A DNA stretch of 64,000 nt from JAFKFH01 sp017307375 (GCA_965229335.1 OZ245874.1:620001-684000), one strand, 5' to 3'. Positions 40,714 to 50,106 are shown, numbered from the stretch's first letter. Numbers and translations: made by a program. The notes: a model not told the origin generated them from the letters alone.

Positions 40714-41919
40714 TCAGTCCTTGCGGCGGGCATCGAGAACGATGCCCTGTTGTTGCAATGAGGCGATTTCGTCGGGCGAGAAGCCGGCATCCGCCAGTAC
40801 GGCGACGCTGTCGGCCCCATAGGCGGGGGGCGTGGTCTCCAGGCCGCCGGGCGTCCGGCTCAGCTTGATCGGGATGCCCGGGCCCTTGTAGTCGTCCTTG
40901 GCCAGGATCATCTGGCGATGGGCGGTCTGCGGGTGGGCCATCACCTCGGGCAAGGTCAGCGCGGCGCCGGCCGGCACGCCTTCGGCCAGCAGCTGGTCGG
41001 CCAGCGTGGCGGCGTCGTGGCCGGCCAGCAGCGCGGTGATCTCCGCGGTCAGGGCCGGGCGGTTCTGCACCCGCAGCGCATTCGTCTTGAAGCGCGGATC
41101 GTCGGCCAGCTCGGGCTTGCCGAGATAGCGGCTGAAGATGCGGAACTGGCGGTCGTTGCCGACGCCGAGGAAGATCTGGCCCGACCGGGTCGGGTAGAGA
41201 TCATAGGGCGAGATGTTGGGGTGGGCGTTGCCGGTCAGCCGCGGCGGCTTGCCCGACATATGGTAGTTCGGCCCGTGCGGGTGCAGCAGCTGGATGCCGG
41301 TATCGTACAGCGCCACCTCGATCGACTGGCCCTTGCCGGACTTCTCGCGCTCGATGATCGCCATCAGGATGCCGATGACGCAGTTGTAGCCGGTGCCGAG
41401 GTCGACCAGCGGGATGCCGAGGCGCACCGCGCCGCCCTCGGGCGAACCGTTGATCGAGATCAGCCCGGTCATCGCCTGGATGACGGCGTCGTAGCCGGGC
41501 CGGCCGTCATAGGGCCCGCCGGCGCCGAAACCGGTGACCCGGGCATGGATCAGCCGCGGGAATTTCTTCGAAAGGACATCGTCGAAGCCGATGCCCCAGC
41601 GCTCCATCGTGCCGATCTTGAAGTTCTCGACGACGACGTCGGCCTGCTCGAGCAGGCGCAGCAGCACCGCCTGGCCCTGCGGCGTGGCGATATCGAGGCC
41701 GAGCGAGCGCTTGTTGCGGTTGACGCCGGAGAAATAGGCGGAAATGTCGTCCTGCAGGAAGGGCGGGCCCCATTCGCGGGTTTCGTCGCCCTGCGGCGGC
41801 TCGATCTTGATCACCTCGGCGCCATGATCGGCCAGCATCTGGGTGCCGAACGGCCCCCCGAGCACCCGGGTCAGGTCAACCACCTTCAGCCTTGACAGGG
41901 CGCCACGCATACGCGACAT
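40714..41919 (-). CDS. CaiB/BaiF family III CoA transferase
   Basis: 401 residues from the ATG at 41919, preceded by AAGAGGTTCCGCTG. It starts LKVVDLTRVLGGPFGTQMLADHGAEVIKIEPP, typical of formyl-CoA transferase-type enzymes. The catalytic Asp is in VDLGTGYN or nearby, and NRNKRSLGLDI and GFGAGGPYDGRPGYDAVIQAMTG are conserved. Moves CoA between carboxylic acids. Heads an operon with the molybdenum hydroxylase subunit and Nudix, suggesting breakdown of an aromatic or heterocyclic acid via CoA esters. Confidence 0.92.
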   Translation of the reverse strand: MSRMRGALSRLKVVDLTRVLGGPFGTQMLADHGAEVIKIEPPQGDETREWGPPFLQDDISAYFSGVNRNKRSLGLDIATPQGQAVLLRLLEQADVVVENFKIGTMERWGIGFDDVLSKKFPRLIHARVTGFGAGGPYDGRPGYDAVIQAMTGLISINGSPEGGAVRLGIPLVDLGTGYNCVIGILMAIIEREKSGKGQSIEVALYDTGIQLLHPHGPNYHMSGKPPRLTGNAHPNISPYDLYPTRSGQIFLGVGNDRQFRIFSRYLGKPELADDPRFKTNALRVQNRPALTAEITALLAGHDAATLADQLLAEGVPAGAALTLPEVMAHPQTAHRQMILAKDDYKGPGIPIKLSRTPGGLETTPPAYGADSVAVLADAGFSPDEIASLQQQGIVLDARRKD

Positions 41920-41999
41920 CAGCGGAACCTCTTCATGTCTCAAACTTTACTCGGCCGGCGGGCAGGATAAGCACGGCCGCGGACCGGAGGCCAGCGGCA

Positions 42000-43283
42000 T
42001 CATGCCCGGCCCAAGGCCTTGATCGTCCAGAACGGGGTAGCCCCCAGTATGGCCGAAACGATCGCCACGGCAAACACGGCGTCATACCCCCCGGTCAGGT
42101 CGTGCAGCGCACCGCCGAGGAACGAGCCGACCGCCCCGCCGATCCCGCCGCCGAGGGCGACCGAACCGTATATGGTGCCGAGATTGCGCCCGGCAAACAG
42201 CCGCGCCGCCATCGCCGAGACCAGCGGCCCGCGGGAGCCGTAGGTGACGCCCAGCGCGACGATGAAGACCACCAGCAGCACCGGGCTGCGCCACAGGCCG
42301 AGCAGCCACAGCGCGACGATCGACCCGATGGTCAGCAGATAGGTCAGCGCGACCGAGGCATGGCGGCCGATCAGGCTGTCCAGCGCCCCGAACCCGAGCA
42401 TGCCGACCGGCGCCAGCAGGCCGACGAAGCCCCAGGCCGAGGCGGCCTCGAGCGGGGCATAGCCGATCTCGACCAGATAGGCGACGGCCTGCACCGACAC
42501 GGCGTAGACCCCGATCGCGGTGAAGAAAAAGACCGAGAACAGCCCCCAGAAGGCGGGGGTGGCGGCGGCGCGCCGCAACGTCCAGCCTTCCTGGGTGGTC
42601 GCGACCGCGGGCGCGGCGGTGTCGGGGCGCGGCTGCTTCAGCCCCGGGTCGCCCGCGGCGATCCGCCGCCAGGGCAGGACGAGCAGGAGCGGCAGCAGCG
42701 CGACGGCGAGCAGCCCGAGCCAGCGATAGGCGTCGCGCCAGCCGACATGCTCGATCAGGATCTGGGCGAGCGGCACGACGCCGACGATGCCGATGCCGAT
42801 CGAGGCATAGACCACGGCCACGACCATCGACAGCCGGTTGCGATACCACCGGGCCAGCAGGGCGGAATGCGGCACGTTGCCGAGCGCCGCCCCGGCAAAC
42901 CCGAAGCACAGGCCAAGCGCCAGCTGCAATTGCCAGGCCGTGGCCGCGAACGAGGCGGCGAGGCTGCCGGCGATCAGCAGCACGAGGCCGAGACCATAGA
43001 GCGCGCGCGGTCCGACCCGGTCGAACAGCCGGCCGGCCAGCGGCGCCGACAGCCCGGTGACGAAGGACGACGTCGAATAGATCGCCGCGATCGCGGCGCG
43101 GTCCGAGCCGAGGTCCTGCTGCAGCGGCAGCAGGAATACCGTGAAGCTTTCGACCAGCCCGCGGCTGACCGCGCCGAGCAGGAAGCAGGCCGGCACCAGC
43201 AGTATCGCCAGATGCCGGTTTCCGATATCAGAACCCCAGCCCTTGCCGGGGGAGGCGCCGCCTGATGATGACCCGTCAGTCAT
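42000..43283 (-). CDS. MFS transporter (monocarboxylate/OFA-like)
   Basis: 427 residues with 12 predicted membrane helices. Conserved loop between helices 2 and 3: APLAGRLFDRVGPRALYGLG. A central cytoplasmic loop (about residues 190-215) is Arg/Pro-rich. RGLVESFTVFLLPLQQDLGSDRAAIAAIYS is typical of the oxalate/formate and monocarboxylate groups. Probably takes up an organic acid, in keeping with the CoA transferase and hydratase genes on each side. The ligand is inferred from context. Confidence 0.85.
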   Translation of the reverse strand: MTDGSSSGGASPGKGWGSDIGNRHLAILLVPACFLLGAVSRGLVESFTVFLLPLQQDLGSDRAAIAAIYSTSSFVTGLSAPLAGRLFDRVGPRALYGLGLVLLIAGSLAASFAATAWQLQLALGLCFGFAGAALGNVPHSALLARWYRNRLSMVVAVVYASIGIGIVGVVPLAQILIEHVGWRDAYRWLGLLAVALLPLLLVLPWRRIAAGDPGLKQPRPDTAAPAVATTQEGWTLRRAAATPAFWGLFSVFFFTAIGVYAVSVQAVAYLVEIGYAPLEAASAWGFVGLLAPVGMLGFGALDSLIGRHASVALTYLLTIGSIVALWLLGLWRSPVLLVVFIVALGVTYGSRGPLVSAMAARLFAGRNLGTIYGSVALGGGIGGAVGSFLGGALHDLTGGYDAVFAVAIVSAILGATPFWTIKALGRA

Positions 43284-43393
43284 AACCCGGGCCTGCCGCG
43301 ATTGACGGGCCGGCCGTTCCTGGTCTCTTCTTCGTCCATCGGCCGACCATCGCAGAGGAACAATCCCTGCGGCAAGAGAGGAAAACGCCCAAA

Positions 43394-44212
43394 ATGACGT
43401 CAGCGACCGATCGTTATGCCCGTTATCAGCGTCTGGTCATCGAACGGCCGCGCCCGACTATCCTTAAGGTCGTCATGGACGCCCCCGGCCGGATGAACGC
43501 CGCCGATGCCGACATGCACCGTGAACTTGCCGACATCTGGCGCGACATCGATGCCGACCCGACGGTGTCGGTCGCCATCCTGACCGGGGCGGGCAAGCAT
43601 TTCTCGGCCGGTGGCGACCATACGCTGGTCAAGGCCATCGCCGACGATTTCCAGACCCGGGCCCGCGTCTGGAAGGAGGCGCGCGACCTGGTCTATAACG
43701 TGATCAACTGTTCCAAGCCTGTCGTGTCGGCGATGAACGGCGTCGCCGTCGGGGCGGGGCTCGTCGCCGGCCTGCTGGCCGACATCTCGATCGCGGGGCG
43801 GACCGCCCGGATCATCGACGGCCACACCCGGCTCGGGGTTGCCGCAGGCGACCATTCGGCCATCATCTGGCCGCTGCTTTGCGGCATGGCCAAGGCGAAA
43901 TACTACCTGATGTTGTGCGAGCAGGTTTCGGGCGAGGAGGCCGAGCGGATCGGGCTGGTCTCGCTCGTCGTCGACGACGACCAGGTCCAGGACAAGGCGA
44001 TGGAAGTGGCCGAGAAGCTTGCCGCCGGCGCGCCGTCGGCCTTGCGCTGGACGAAATATGCGCTGAACAACTGGTTCCGCCAGGCCGGCCCCACCTTCGA
44101 CACCTCGCTGGCGCTGGAATTCCTCGGCTTCACCGGGCCGGAAGTGCGCGAAGGCCTGGCCGCCTTCGCCGACAAGCGCCGGCCGAACTTCGACCAGGAC
44201 TGCCCACTGTGA
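43394..44212 (+). CDS. Enoyl-CoA hydratase/isomerase family protein
   Basis: 272 residues, single crotonase domain. Oxyanion-hole segments HFSAGGDHTLV (about residues 70-80) and MNGVAVGAGLVAGLLADISIAG. The usual first Glu of GGGCE is Gly/Leu here (GAGLVAG), while the following region IDGHTRLGVAAGDHS also lacks the second Glu. So classical hydratase chemistry is unlikely, and it may be an isomerase, hydrolase or decarboxylase of the same fold. Divergent from the MFS gene. Confidence 0.85.
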   Translation: MTSATDRYARYQRLVIERPRPTILKVVMDAPGRMNAADADMHRELADIWRDIDADPTVSVAILTGAGKHFSAGGDHTLVKAIADDFQTRARVWKEARDLVYNVINCSKPVVSAMNGVAVGAGLVAGLLADISIAGRTARIIDGHTRLGVAAGDHSAIIWPLLCGMAKAKYYLMLCEQVSGEEAERIGLVSLVVDDDQVQDKAMEVAEKLAAGAPSALRWTKYALNNWFRQAGPTFDTSLALEFLGFTGPEVREGLAAFADKRRPNFDQDCPL

Positions 44213-44292
44213 CAAAGTTGTACAAGGGCCTGAGTGACGCGATGAGGGATTTCCGCTAAAGTCGCGCAACTACGTTGCAAACGGACGACAAC

Positions 44293-45069
44293 ATGACGCA
44301 GCCGCCGACCCGCAAGATGTTCACCGCCGAACTGAAGATGCTCGGCCTCGAACGTGCGCCGGCCGAGGACGAGGCGGCTGCCGCATCCGTCCCGGCCGCC
44401 GATCCCGCCGCGGCGACGACCGGCGACCTGGGGCTGGTCCTTGCCGAAATTCGCGCCCTGCGGGCGGAAGTGGCCGCGTTGCGCGCGGTCCAGGCCGCCC
44501 CCGCCGAGGAAGCACCGCGCGAGATCAGCGAGATCGAGGAGGAAAACCAGGGTTTCCGCGTCGCGATCGCCGGCATGATCCGTTCGCTGGCCCGCACCAA
44601 GCGCGAGATTGCCGCCTTGCGCCACCCCGAGGCCGAGGGCAGCCAGATCGACACCGCGACCAACGAACTCGACCGGATCGTCGCGGCGACCGAGACCGCG
44701 ACCAACACGATCCTGGAGTCGGCCGAGCAACTGGGCATGATCGGCTCGGTGCTGGTCGACCGCTATGGCGACGATGCCGACATGCAGGTCCTGGCCGAGG
44801 AAATGCGCATCGGGGCCGAGCGGATCATGGAAGCCTGCTCGTTCCAGGACATCACCGGCCAGCGCATCACCAAGGTGGTCAAGGCGATCCACTTCATCGA
44901 GGAGCGGATCCGCGCGGTGGTCGAGGAATGGGGCGCGGAAACCTTCATCGACCTGCCGGTCGAGAACCGCGGCGAGGTGCGCATGCACTCGCAGGACGAC
45001 CTGGTCAACGGCCCGGATTCCAACGACACCGGCCTGAACCAGGACGATATCGACGCCCTGTTCGACTAG
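44293..45069 (+). CDS. cheZ: CheZ-family protein phosphatase (chemotaxis)
   Basis: 258 residues from the ATG at 44293. The catalytic helix motif CSFQDITGQRITKVV carries Asp186 and Gln190, the DxxxQ pair that dephosphorylates CheY-P. The N-terminal ~70 residues are Ala/Pro-rich with a coiled coil (LAEIRALRAEVAALRAV). The C-terminus LNQDDIDALFD is a CheY-binding peptide that closely resembles the N-terminal SQDDIDALL motif of FliM. No other chemotaxis or flagellar gene is in the window. Confidence 0.88.
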   Translation: MTQPPTRKMFTAELKMLGLERAPAEDEAAAASVPAADPAAATTGDLGLVLAEIRALRAEVAALRAVQAAPAEEAPREISEIEEENQGFRVAIAGMIRSLARTKREIAALRHPEAEGSQIDTATNELDRIVAATETATNTILESAEQLGMIGSVLVDRYGDDADMQVLAEEMRIGAERIMEACSFQDITGQRITKVVKAIHFIEERIRAVVEEWGAETFIDLPVENRGEVRMHSQDDLVNGPDSNDTGLNQDDIDALFD

Positions 45070-45149
45070 GCAACGGCGTGGCGGCCCGCCGAGCGGACCG
45101 CCAAGCGCCGCTACGGTTCTTTTGCATATGATCCGCAGTTACAAACATT

Positions 45150-45168
45150 ATTGAGAATTATTCTCAAT
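45150..45168. promoter_or_regulatory. Fur-box-like palindrome upstream of the siderophore regulator
   Basis: ATTGAGAATTATTCTCAAT, a 19-bp palindrome around one central base. The inner TGAGAAT-T-ATTCTCA fits the 7-1-7 Fur consensus. It lies 56 bp before the AraC-type gene in an AT-rich patch, so iron-dependent repression of the cluster is likely. Confidence 0.75.
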
Positions 45169-45224
45169 CACGCTAGTCTCCCCCGTCCATTGCGGAACGG
45201 AGCGGTATCCGGGCGACCAGCGAG

Positions 45225-46145
45225 ATGACCTTTCAGCCACGCATGCATAACCGGATCGAGGGTTTCTCGGTCATCGGCGGCGGCCGCCGCCGGCTGTGGA
45301 ACGGCGTCGCCGCCGATCTGTGGGACGTCGACTGCGCCCCGGGCGCCGGCGGCTATTATGTCGGCGAGGATCCGCGGCTGTTCATCGCGCTGGAAACGCG
45401 CGGCGGCGACCGGCAGCGGGTCTTGCTGCACCCGCGGCGCGACGGTCTGGCCCAGGCCTACGACCAGCATGCGATTTCCTACGTGCCGGCCGGGATGGAA
45501 CTGTGGTCGCGTCTCGACGACATCAGGTTCATCCGGCATCTCGACCTGCATTTCGACCAGCAGGCGCTGGCGCGGCGGCTGGGCGAGGAGGTCGACCAGG
45601 AGGCGCTGGCCCGGCCGCGGCTGATGTTTTCCGACGACCGGCTGATCGGGCTGGCCCGGCTGATCGCCGCCGAATGCGAAAATCCCGACCCGCTGCACGA
45701 TCTCTACGGCGACGGGCTGACCATCGCCCTGCTGATCGACGTGCTGCAACTGGGCAAGCGGCGCGACCGGCCGCGCAAGCGTTCGCAGCTGGCCGCCTGG
45801 CAACTGCGCAAGGCGATCGACTACATCGAGGAGAATTGCTTCCGCTCGATCCGCCTGCAGGAACTGGCCGAGCTGACCGGTCTGTCGCAATCGCATTTCG
45901 GCCATGCCTTCAAGGCCTCGACCGGCATGCCGCCGCATCGCTGGCAGATGAACGCCCGGATGGACCGGATCAAGGACATGCTGCTCGAGGCCGAGATGCC
46001 GCTGACCGGCATCGCCATCACCGCGGGTTTTTCCGACCAGGCCCATTTCACCCGCGTCTTCCGCCAGCTGGTCGGCGCCACCCCGTCGGCCTGGCAGCGG
46101 GCGCGGCGCGGGCGCGCGGCCGACGGTGCCAGTTTGGCCCAATAA
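45225..46145 (+). CDS. AraC-family regulator of siderophore uptake
   Basis: 306 residues. N-terminal sensor (about 1-185) and C-terminal double helix-turn-helix: LQELAELTGLSQSHFGHAFKASTGMPPHRW and GIAITAGFSDQAHFTRVFRQLVGATPSAW. It belongs with PchR/AlcR-like regulators that bind a ferric siderophore and switch on its receptor. It sits between a Fur-box-like site and a TonB receptor gene on the same strand. An 11-bp direct repeat at its 3' end is a candidate operator. Confidence 0.88.
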   Translation: MTFQPRMHNRIEGFSVIGGGRRRLWNGVAADLWDVDCAPGAGGYYVGEDPRLFIALETRGGDRQRVLLHPRRDGLAQAYDQHAISYVPAGMELWSRLDDIRFIRHLDLHFDQQALARRLGEEVDQEALARPRLMFSDDRLIGLARLIAAECENPDPLHDLYGDGLTIALLIDVLQLGKRRDRPRKRSQLAAWQLRKAIDYIEENCFRSIRLQELAELTGLSQSHFGHAFKASTGMPPHRWQMNARMDRIKDMLLEAEMPLTGIAITAGFSDQAHFTRVFRQLVGATPSAWQRARRGRAADGASLAQ

Positions 46146-46172
46146 CCTTCAAATCACCGTCATAACCTTCAA
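46142..46172 (+). promoter_or_regulatory. Candidate AraC-type operator before the TonB receptor gene
   Basis: ATAACCTTCAA occurs twice, at 46142-46152 and 46162-46172, a 20-bp period or two helical turns, which is how AraC-family dimers contact DNA. An inverted pair CACCGT/ACGGTG (46155-46160, 46179-46184) flanks the second copy. The first copy overlaps the regulator's stop codon. The receptor gene starts 115 bp downstream. Confidence 0.5.
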
Positions 46173-46287
46173 TCCCGGACGGTGACAGTTGCGATAAGAA
46201 ATCACCTCTCAGGAACCGTATCTGTGACGAAATTCCTACAAGTGCCGGGGGTAGGTCGTCGCAGGTCCATCGAGGGGGATAGAACGA

Positions 46288-48450
46288 GTGCGCAAGTCGA
46301 GACATGCCATCCTGGTCCGCCTGATGCTGGGCACTGCCGCCGTCGCCTGGCCGGCCGGACTGGCCCTGGCACAGCAGGCCCTGCCCGCGCCCGTCCGCCT
46401 GCCCGGCCTCAGCGTCGAAGGGCAGGGGGCGTCGGCCGAGAGTGCGACGGGTCCGGTCGACGGCTACGTCGCCCGCGATACCGAAACCGGCGCCAAGACC
46501 GCGACCCCGGTCAGCGAGATTCCGCAGACCGTCAACGTCATCGGCCGCGAGGAACTCTACGACCGCGGCGTCGTCACCAAGATCGACGAGGCGCTGCGCT
46601 ACACCCCCGGCGTCACCGCGGCACCCTACGGCACCGACGCCGATACCGACTGGATCTACATCCGCGGTTTCCAGGCAACCCAGACCGGCGCGTTCCTCGA
46701 CGGGCTGAACCTGTTCTCCTATGGCTTCGGCGGCTTCCAGATGGATGCCTTCTTCATGCAGCGCCTGGAAGTGCTGAAGGGGCCGGCATCGGTCCTCTAC
46801 GGAGGCTCCAACCCCGGCGGCATCGTCGACATGATCCGCCTGCGGCCGCGGGATCGCCGCGTCGCCTATACCGAGGCCGGCATCAACAATTTCGGCAACG
46901 CCTTCTTCGGCTTCGACGTCGGCGACCGCCTGAACGCCAACTGGAAATACCGCGTTACCGGCAAGCTTGCCGGCGGCGACAATTACGAGGACTACTCGAA
47001 GGACTTCCGCGGCGCGATCATGCCGCAGGTGACGTGGGAGCCGTCGGCCGCCACCTCGGTCACCGGCTACGTCTACTATTCCGGCCTCAACCAGCGCCAG
47101 TCGTCGAACGGCTTCCTGCCTTATGTCGGTACCGTCGTGCCGGCGCCCTTCGGCAAGATCGATCCGCAGAAATACTACGGCGAACCCTCGATCAATACCG
47201 GGCGCTACAACCAGACCATGGTCGGGCTGGAGGCCAGCCACATTCTCGATTCCGGCTGGAAGCTCAGCTCGAACGCGCGCTACGGCCATCTCTCCAAGTA
47301 TGAGGCGGGCCCCTATGTCTACGGCTATGTCGGGGCTACGCCGACCGCGCCGGCCTATAATCTGAACCGCATCGGCTTCGACGCGACCAGCCGCGTCGAC
47401 ACCTTCAACATCGACAACCATGCCGAACGCCGGTTCGCCACCGGGTTCCTCAACCACAACCTGCTCGCCGGGCTCGACTACAAGTATTACCGCCTCGACC
47501 ATGTCCAGGCCTGTTGCGGCGCCACGCCGATCAGCGCCACCAACCCGGTCTACGGCGTGCCGCAGGGTGCGAACTTCACCTATCTCGACCAGGTCCTGGC
47601 CCAGCAGCAGATCGGCATCTACCTGCAGGACCAGATCCGCTTCGCCGATCGCTGGCTGCTGACGCTCAACGGCCGGCAGGACTGGGTGAAGACCGATTCG
47701 GACGCCAAGATCGGCACGACCTACAAATCCAATGACGCCGCGCTGTCCGGCCGCGCCGGCCTCGCCTATGAATTCGCCAACGGCGTCACGCCCTATGTCT
47801 CGGCGGCGACGTTCTTCAACCCGGTGGTCGGCGTCAACCCGAGCCTTTCCGGCTTCAAGCCGGAGGAAGGCACGCAGTACGAGGCCGGCATCAAATACGC
47901 GCCGGGCTTCGTCGACGGCCTCGTCACCGCCTCGGTGTTCCAGATCGACAAGAAGAACGCGGTGACCTCGATCCCCGGCACCTTCCTGTCCGACCAGCTT
48001 GGCGAAGTCCGCTCGCGCGGTTTCGAGCTGGAAGGCAAGGTCAACGTCACCCCGAACTTCAAGCTGCTCGCCGGCTACAGCTATACCGACCTCGAGGTCA
48101 CCAAGGATCCGAACGCGGCCCTCGTCGGCAAGTCGCCGTTCATCGTGCCCAAGCAGACGGCGAACGCTTGGGCCGACTACACCTTTTCGGAAGGAATGGC
48201 GAAGGGCCTCGGCCTCGGCGTGGGCATTCGCTATCAGGGCTATTCCTGGGCCGATGCGCTCAACACGCTGAAGGTACCGGCCGCGACCGTCGCCGACGCC
48301 GCGATCCGCTACAATTTCGGCGACTGGAACACGTCGCTGAACTTCACCAACATCTTCGACAAGACCTATGTGAAAAGCTGCGGCGGCGCCGATGTCTGCG
48401 GCTATGCCGAGCCCCGTACGGTGATGCTGCGCGTGGGCAAGTCATGGTAG
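46288..48450 (+). CDS. TonB-dependent siderophore receptor
   Basis: 720 residues from the GTG at 46288. Signal peptide through LALAQQ. Plug domain: TGAKTATPVSEIPQTVNVIGREEL, IYIRGFQATQTGAFLDGLN, RLEVLKGPASVLYGGSNPGGIVDMI. A 22-strand outer-membrane barrel ends in VMLRVGKSW. This is the FhuA/FoxA-like ferric hydroxamate group. A hydrophobic segment PVRLPGLSVEGQ near the mature start is a likely TonB-box/signalling region. It brings ferric siderophore across the outer membrane for the ABC importer behind it. Confidence 0.93.
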   Translation: MRKSRHAILVRLMLGTAAVAWPAGLALAQQALPAPVRLPGLSVEGQGASAESATGPVDGYVARDTETGAKTATPVSEIPQTVNVIGREELYDRGVVTKIDEALRYTPGVTAAPYGTDADTDWIYIRGFQATQTGAFLDGLNLFSYGFGGFQMDAFFMQRLEVLKGPASVLYGGSNPGGIVDMIRLRPRDRRVAYTEAGINNFGNAFFGFDVGDRLNANWKYRVTGKLAGGDNYEDYSKDFRGAIMPQVTWEPSAATSVTGYVYYSGLNQRQSSNGFLPYVGTVVPAPFGKIDPQKYYGEPSINTGRYNQTMVGLEASHILDSGWKLSSNARYGHLSKYEAGPYVYGYVGATPTAPAYNLNRIGFDATSRVDTFNIDNHAERRFATGFLNHNLLAGLDYKYYRLDHVQACCGATPISATNPVYGVPQGANFTYLDQVLAQQQIGIYLQDQIRFADRWLLTLNGRQDWVKTDSDAKIGTTYKSNDAALSGRAGLAYEFANGVTPYVSAATFFNPVVGVNPSLSGFKPEEGTQYEAGIKYAPGFVDGLVTASVFQIDKKNAVTSIPGTFLSDQLGEVRSRGFELEGKVNVTPNFKLLAGYSYTDLEVTKDPNAALVGKSPFIVPKQTANAWADYTFSEGMAKGLGLGVGIRYQGYSWADALNTLKVPAATVADAAIRYNFGDWNTSLNFTNIFDKTYVKSCGGADVCGYAEPRTVMLRVGKSW

Positions 48451-48472
48451 CCCGCGCCGGAGGCGACTGGAT

Positions 48473-49261
48473 GTGAACAGCTTGGACCAGCCGCTTTTCG
48501 ATCTGTCCGACGTCGCCTTCACGGTCCGGGGCCAGGTCATCCTCGCACCGCTGTCGCTGACGCTCGCCCCCGGCCGCATCCATGGGCTGATCGGCCGGAA
48601 CGGGTCGGGCAAGAGCACGCTGCTGAAGATCCTGGCCCGCCAGGTCCGGCCGAGCGGCGGGCATCTGTGGTTCGGCGGCAGGCCGGCGGGCGAGTGGGCC
48701 GAGCGCGACTATGCCCGCCAGGTCGCCTACATGCCGCAGTTCACGCCGCCGGCGGACGGGATGACGGTGCGCGAGCTGGTGGCGCTCGGCCGCTTTCCCT
48801 GGCACGGCACCCTCGGCCGCTTCTCGGGCGAAGACGCGCGGATCGTCGACGAGGCAATCGACCAGGTCGACCTGACGGCATTCGCCGGCCGTGCGGTCGA
48901 CACCCTGTCGGGCGGCGAGCGCCAGCGCGCCTGGCTGGCGCTGATGCTGGCTCAGAATGCCCGCTGCCTGTTGCTGGACGAACCGACCTCGGCCCTCGAT
49001 ATCGCCCATCAGACGGAGATGCTGGCCCTGGTACGGCGGCTGGCGGGCGAACGCGGCATGGCGGTCGTCGTCATCCTGCACGACGTCAACCTGGCCGCCC
49101 GCCATTGCGACGACATCATCGCGCTGCGCGATGGACGGCTGATCATGCGCGGGCGCGCCGCCGAACTGATGCAGCCCGGTATTCTCGCCGCCGTCTATGG
49201 CATCCAGATGGGCATTTTCACCCACCCGGTCGCCGGCGTGCCGGTCAGCTACCCGCTGTGA
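48473..49261 (+). CDS. Ferric-siderophore ABC transporter ATP-binding protein (FhuC-like)
   Basis: 262 residues from the GTG at 48473 (CGGAGG upstream). Walker A GRNGSGKSTLLKIL, Q-loop YMPQFTPP, signature LSGGERQRAWLALMLAQ, Walker B CLLLDEPTSALDI, and H-loop VILHDVNLAARH. FepC/FhuC type, powering the fused permease. Overlaps the binding-protein gene by 4 bp (GTGA). Confidence 0.93.
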   Translation: MNSLDQPLFDLSDVAFTVRGQVILAPLSLTLAPGRIHGLIGRNGSGKSTLLKILARQVRPSGGHLWFGGRPAGEWAERDYARQVAYMPQFTPPADGMTVRELVALGRFPWHGTLGRFSGEDARIVDEAIDQVDLTAFAGRAVDTLSGGERQRAWLALMLAQNARCLLLDEPTSALDIAHQTEMLALVRRLAGERGMAVVVILHDVNLAARHCDDIIALRDGRLIMRGRAAELMQPGILAAVYGIQMGIFTHPVAGVPVSYPL

Positions 49262-50106
49262 CGCGGCCAAGCCGGCGCCGCGTGCTTGCCGGGATCGCGG
49301 CGCTGGCCGCCATGCCTGCCCGCGCCGCCACCGCGCGCGTCGCGACCCTCGATTGGGCGATGCTGGAAACCCTGCTGGCCCTTGGCGCCGACGTGGTGGC
49401 CGCGACCGAACTGGTGCTGTTCCGCCAGATCGCGGTCGAGCCGCCGGTGCCGGCGACCGTCGCCGATCTCGGCCTGCGGGGGGCGCCCAACTTCGAGATG
49501 CTGCGCCTGGCCCGCCCCGACCTGATCTTCAACTCGAATTTCTATGCCCGCTCGAACGCGCGGCTGGCCCTGGTCGCGCCGGTCGACAGCTATTCCCTCT
49601 ATGTCGCCGGCGGTGCGCCTTATGCGCTGGCCGAGGCCATGACGGCCGGGATGGCGGCCCGGCTCGGGCTCGATGCCGCGCCGCTGATCGAGGGCACCGG
49701 CGCGTGCCTTGCGAGGTTGCGCAAGCAGGTCGCCGGCGACCGTCCGGTGTTGCCGATCAATTTTGGCGACCCGCGCCATTTCCGCGTCTTCGGTGCCGAC
49801 AGCATGTTCGGCGAAGTGCTGGCGCGCCTCGGCCTCGCCAACGCCTGGACCCAGCCGACCAGCTATTCCGCGATGGCGCCGATCGGCATCGAGACACTGG
49901 CGCAATTCCCCGACGTCCGGATCGCGGTGATCGGGCCCGAACCGCCCGATGTCGCCGACATGCTTGTCCGCGCCCCGTTCTGGCAGGCGCTGCCGCAGGT
50001 CCGGGCCGGCCGGGTGGCGATGCTCGGGCCGATCAACCCGTTCGGCGCCTTGCCTTCGGCGGTACGTTTCGCCCGGCTGCTCGCCGGGCGGCTGGGGGCG
50101 GCGTGA
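49258..50106 (+). CDS. Ferric-siderophore-binding protein (FhuD-like)
   Basis: 282 residues from the GTG at 49258. The N-terminus TRPSRRRVLAGIAALAAMPARA looks like a twin-arginine or Sec signal peptide. Helical-backbone type binding protein: TLDWAMLETLLALGADVVAATEL, ADLGLRGAPNFEMLRLARPDLI, and FGADSMFGEVLARLGLANAW. Shuttles ferric hydroxamate from the outer-membrane receptor to the permease. Overlaps both neighbours by 4 bp. Confidence 0.88.
   Translation: MTRPSRRRVLAGIAALAAMPARAATARVATLDWAMLETLLALGADVVAATELVLFRQIAVEPPVPATVADLGLRGAPNFEMLRLARPDLIFNSNFYARSNARLALVAPVDSYSLYVAGGAPYALAEAMTAGMAARLGLDAAPLIEGTGACLARLRKQVAGDRPVLPINFGDPRHFRVFGADSMFGEVLARLGLANAWTQPTSYSAMAPIGIETLAQFPDVRIAVIGPEPPDVADMLVRAPFWQALPQVRAGRVAMLGPINPFGALPSAVRFARLLAGRLGAA

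Noticed and set aside
44215..44232. TGTGACAAAGTTGTACA as another CRP-like box.
   Set aside because: The second half-site is broken (TGTAC rather than NCACA), no CATNNT at the fixed distance, and no terminator hairpin follows.
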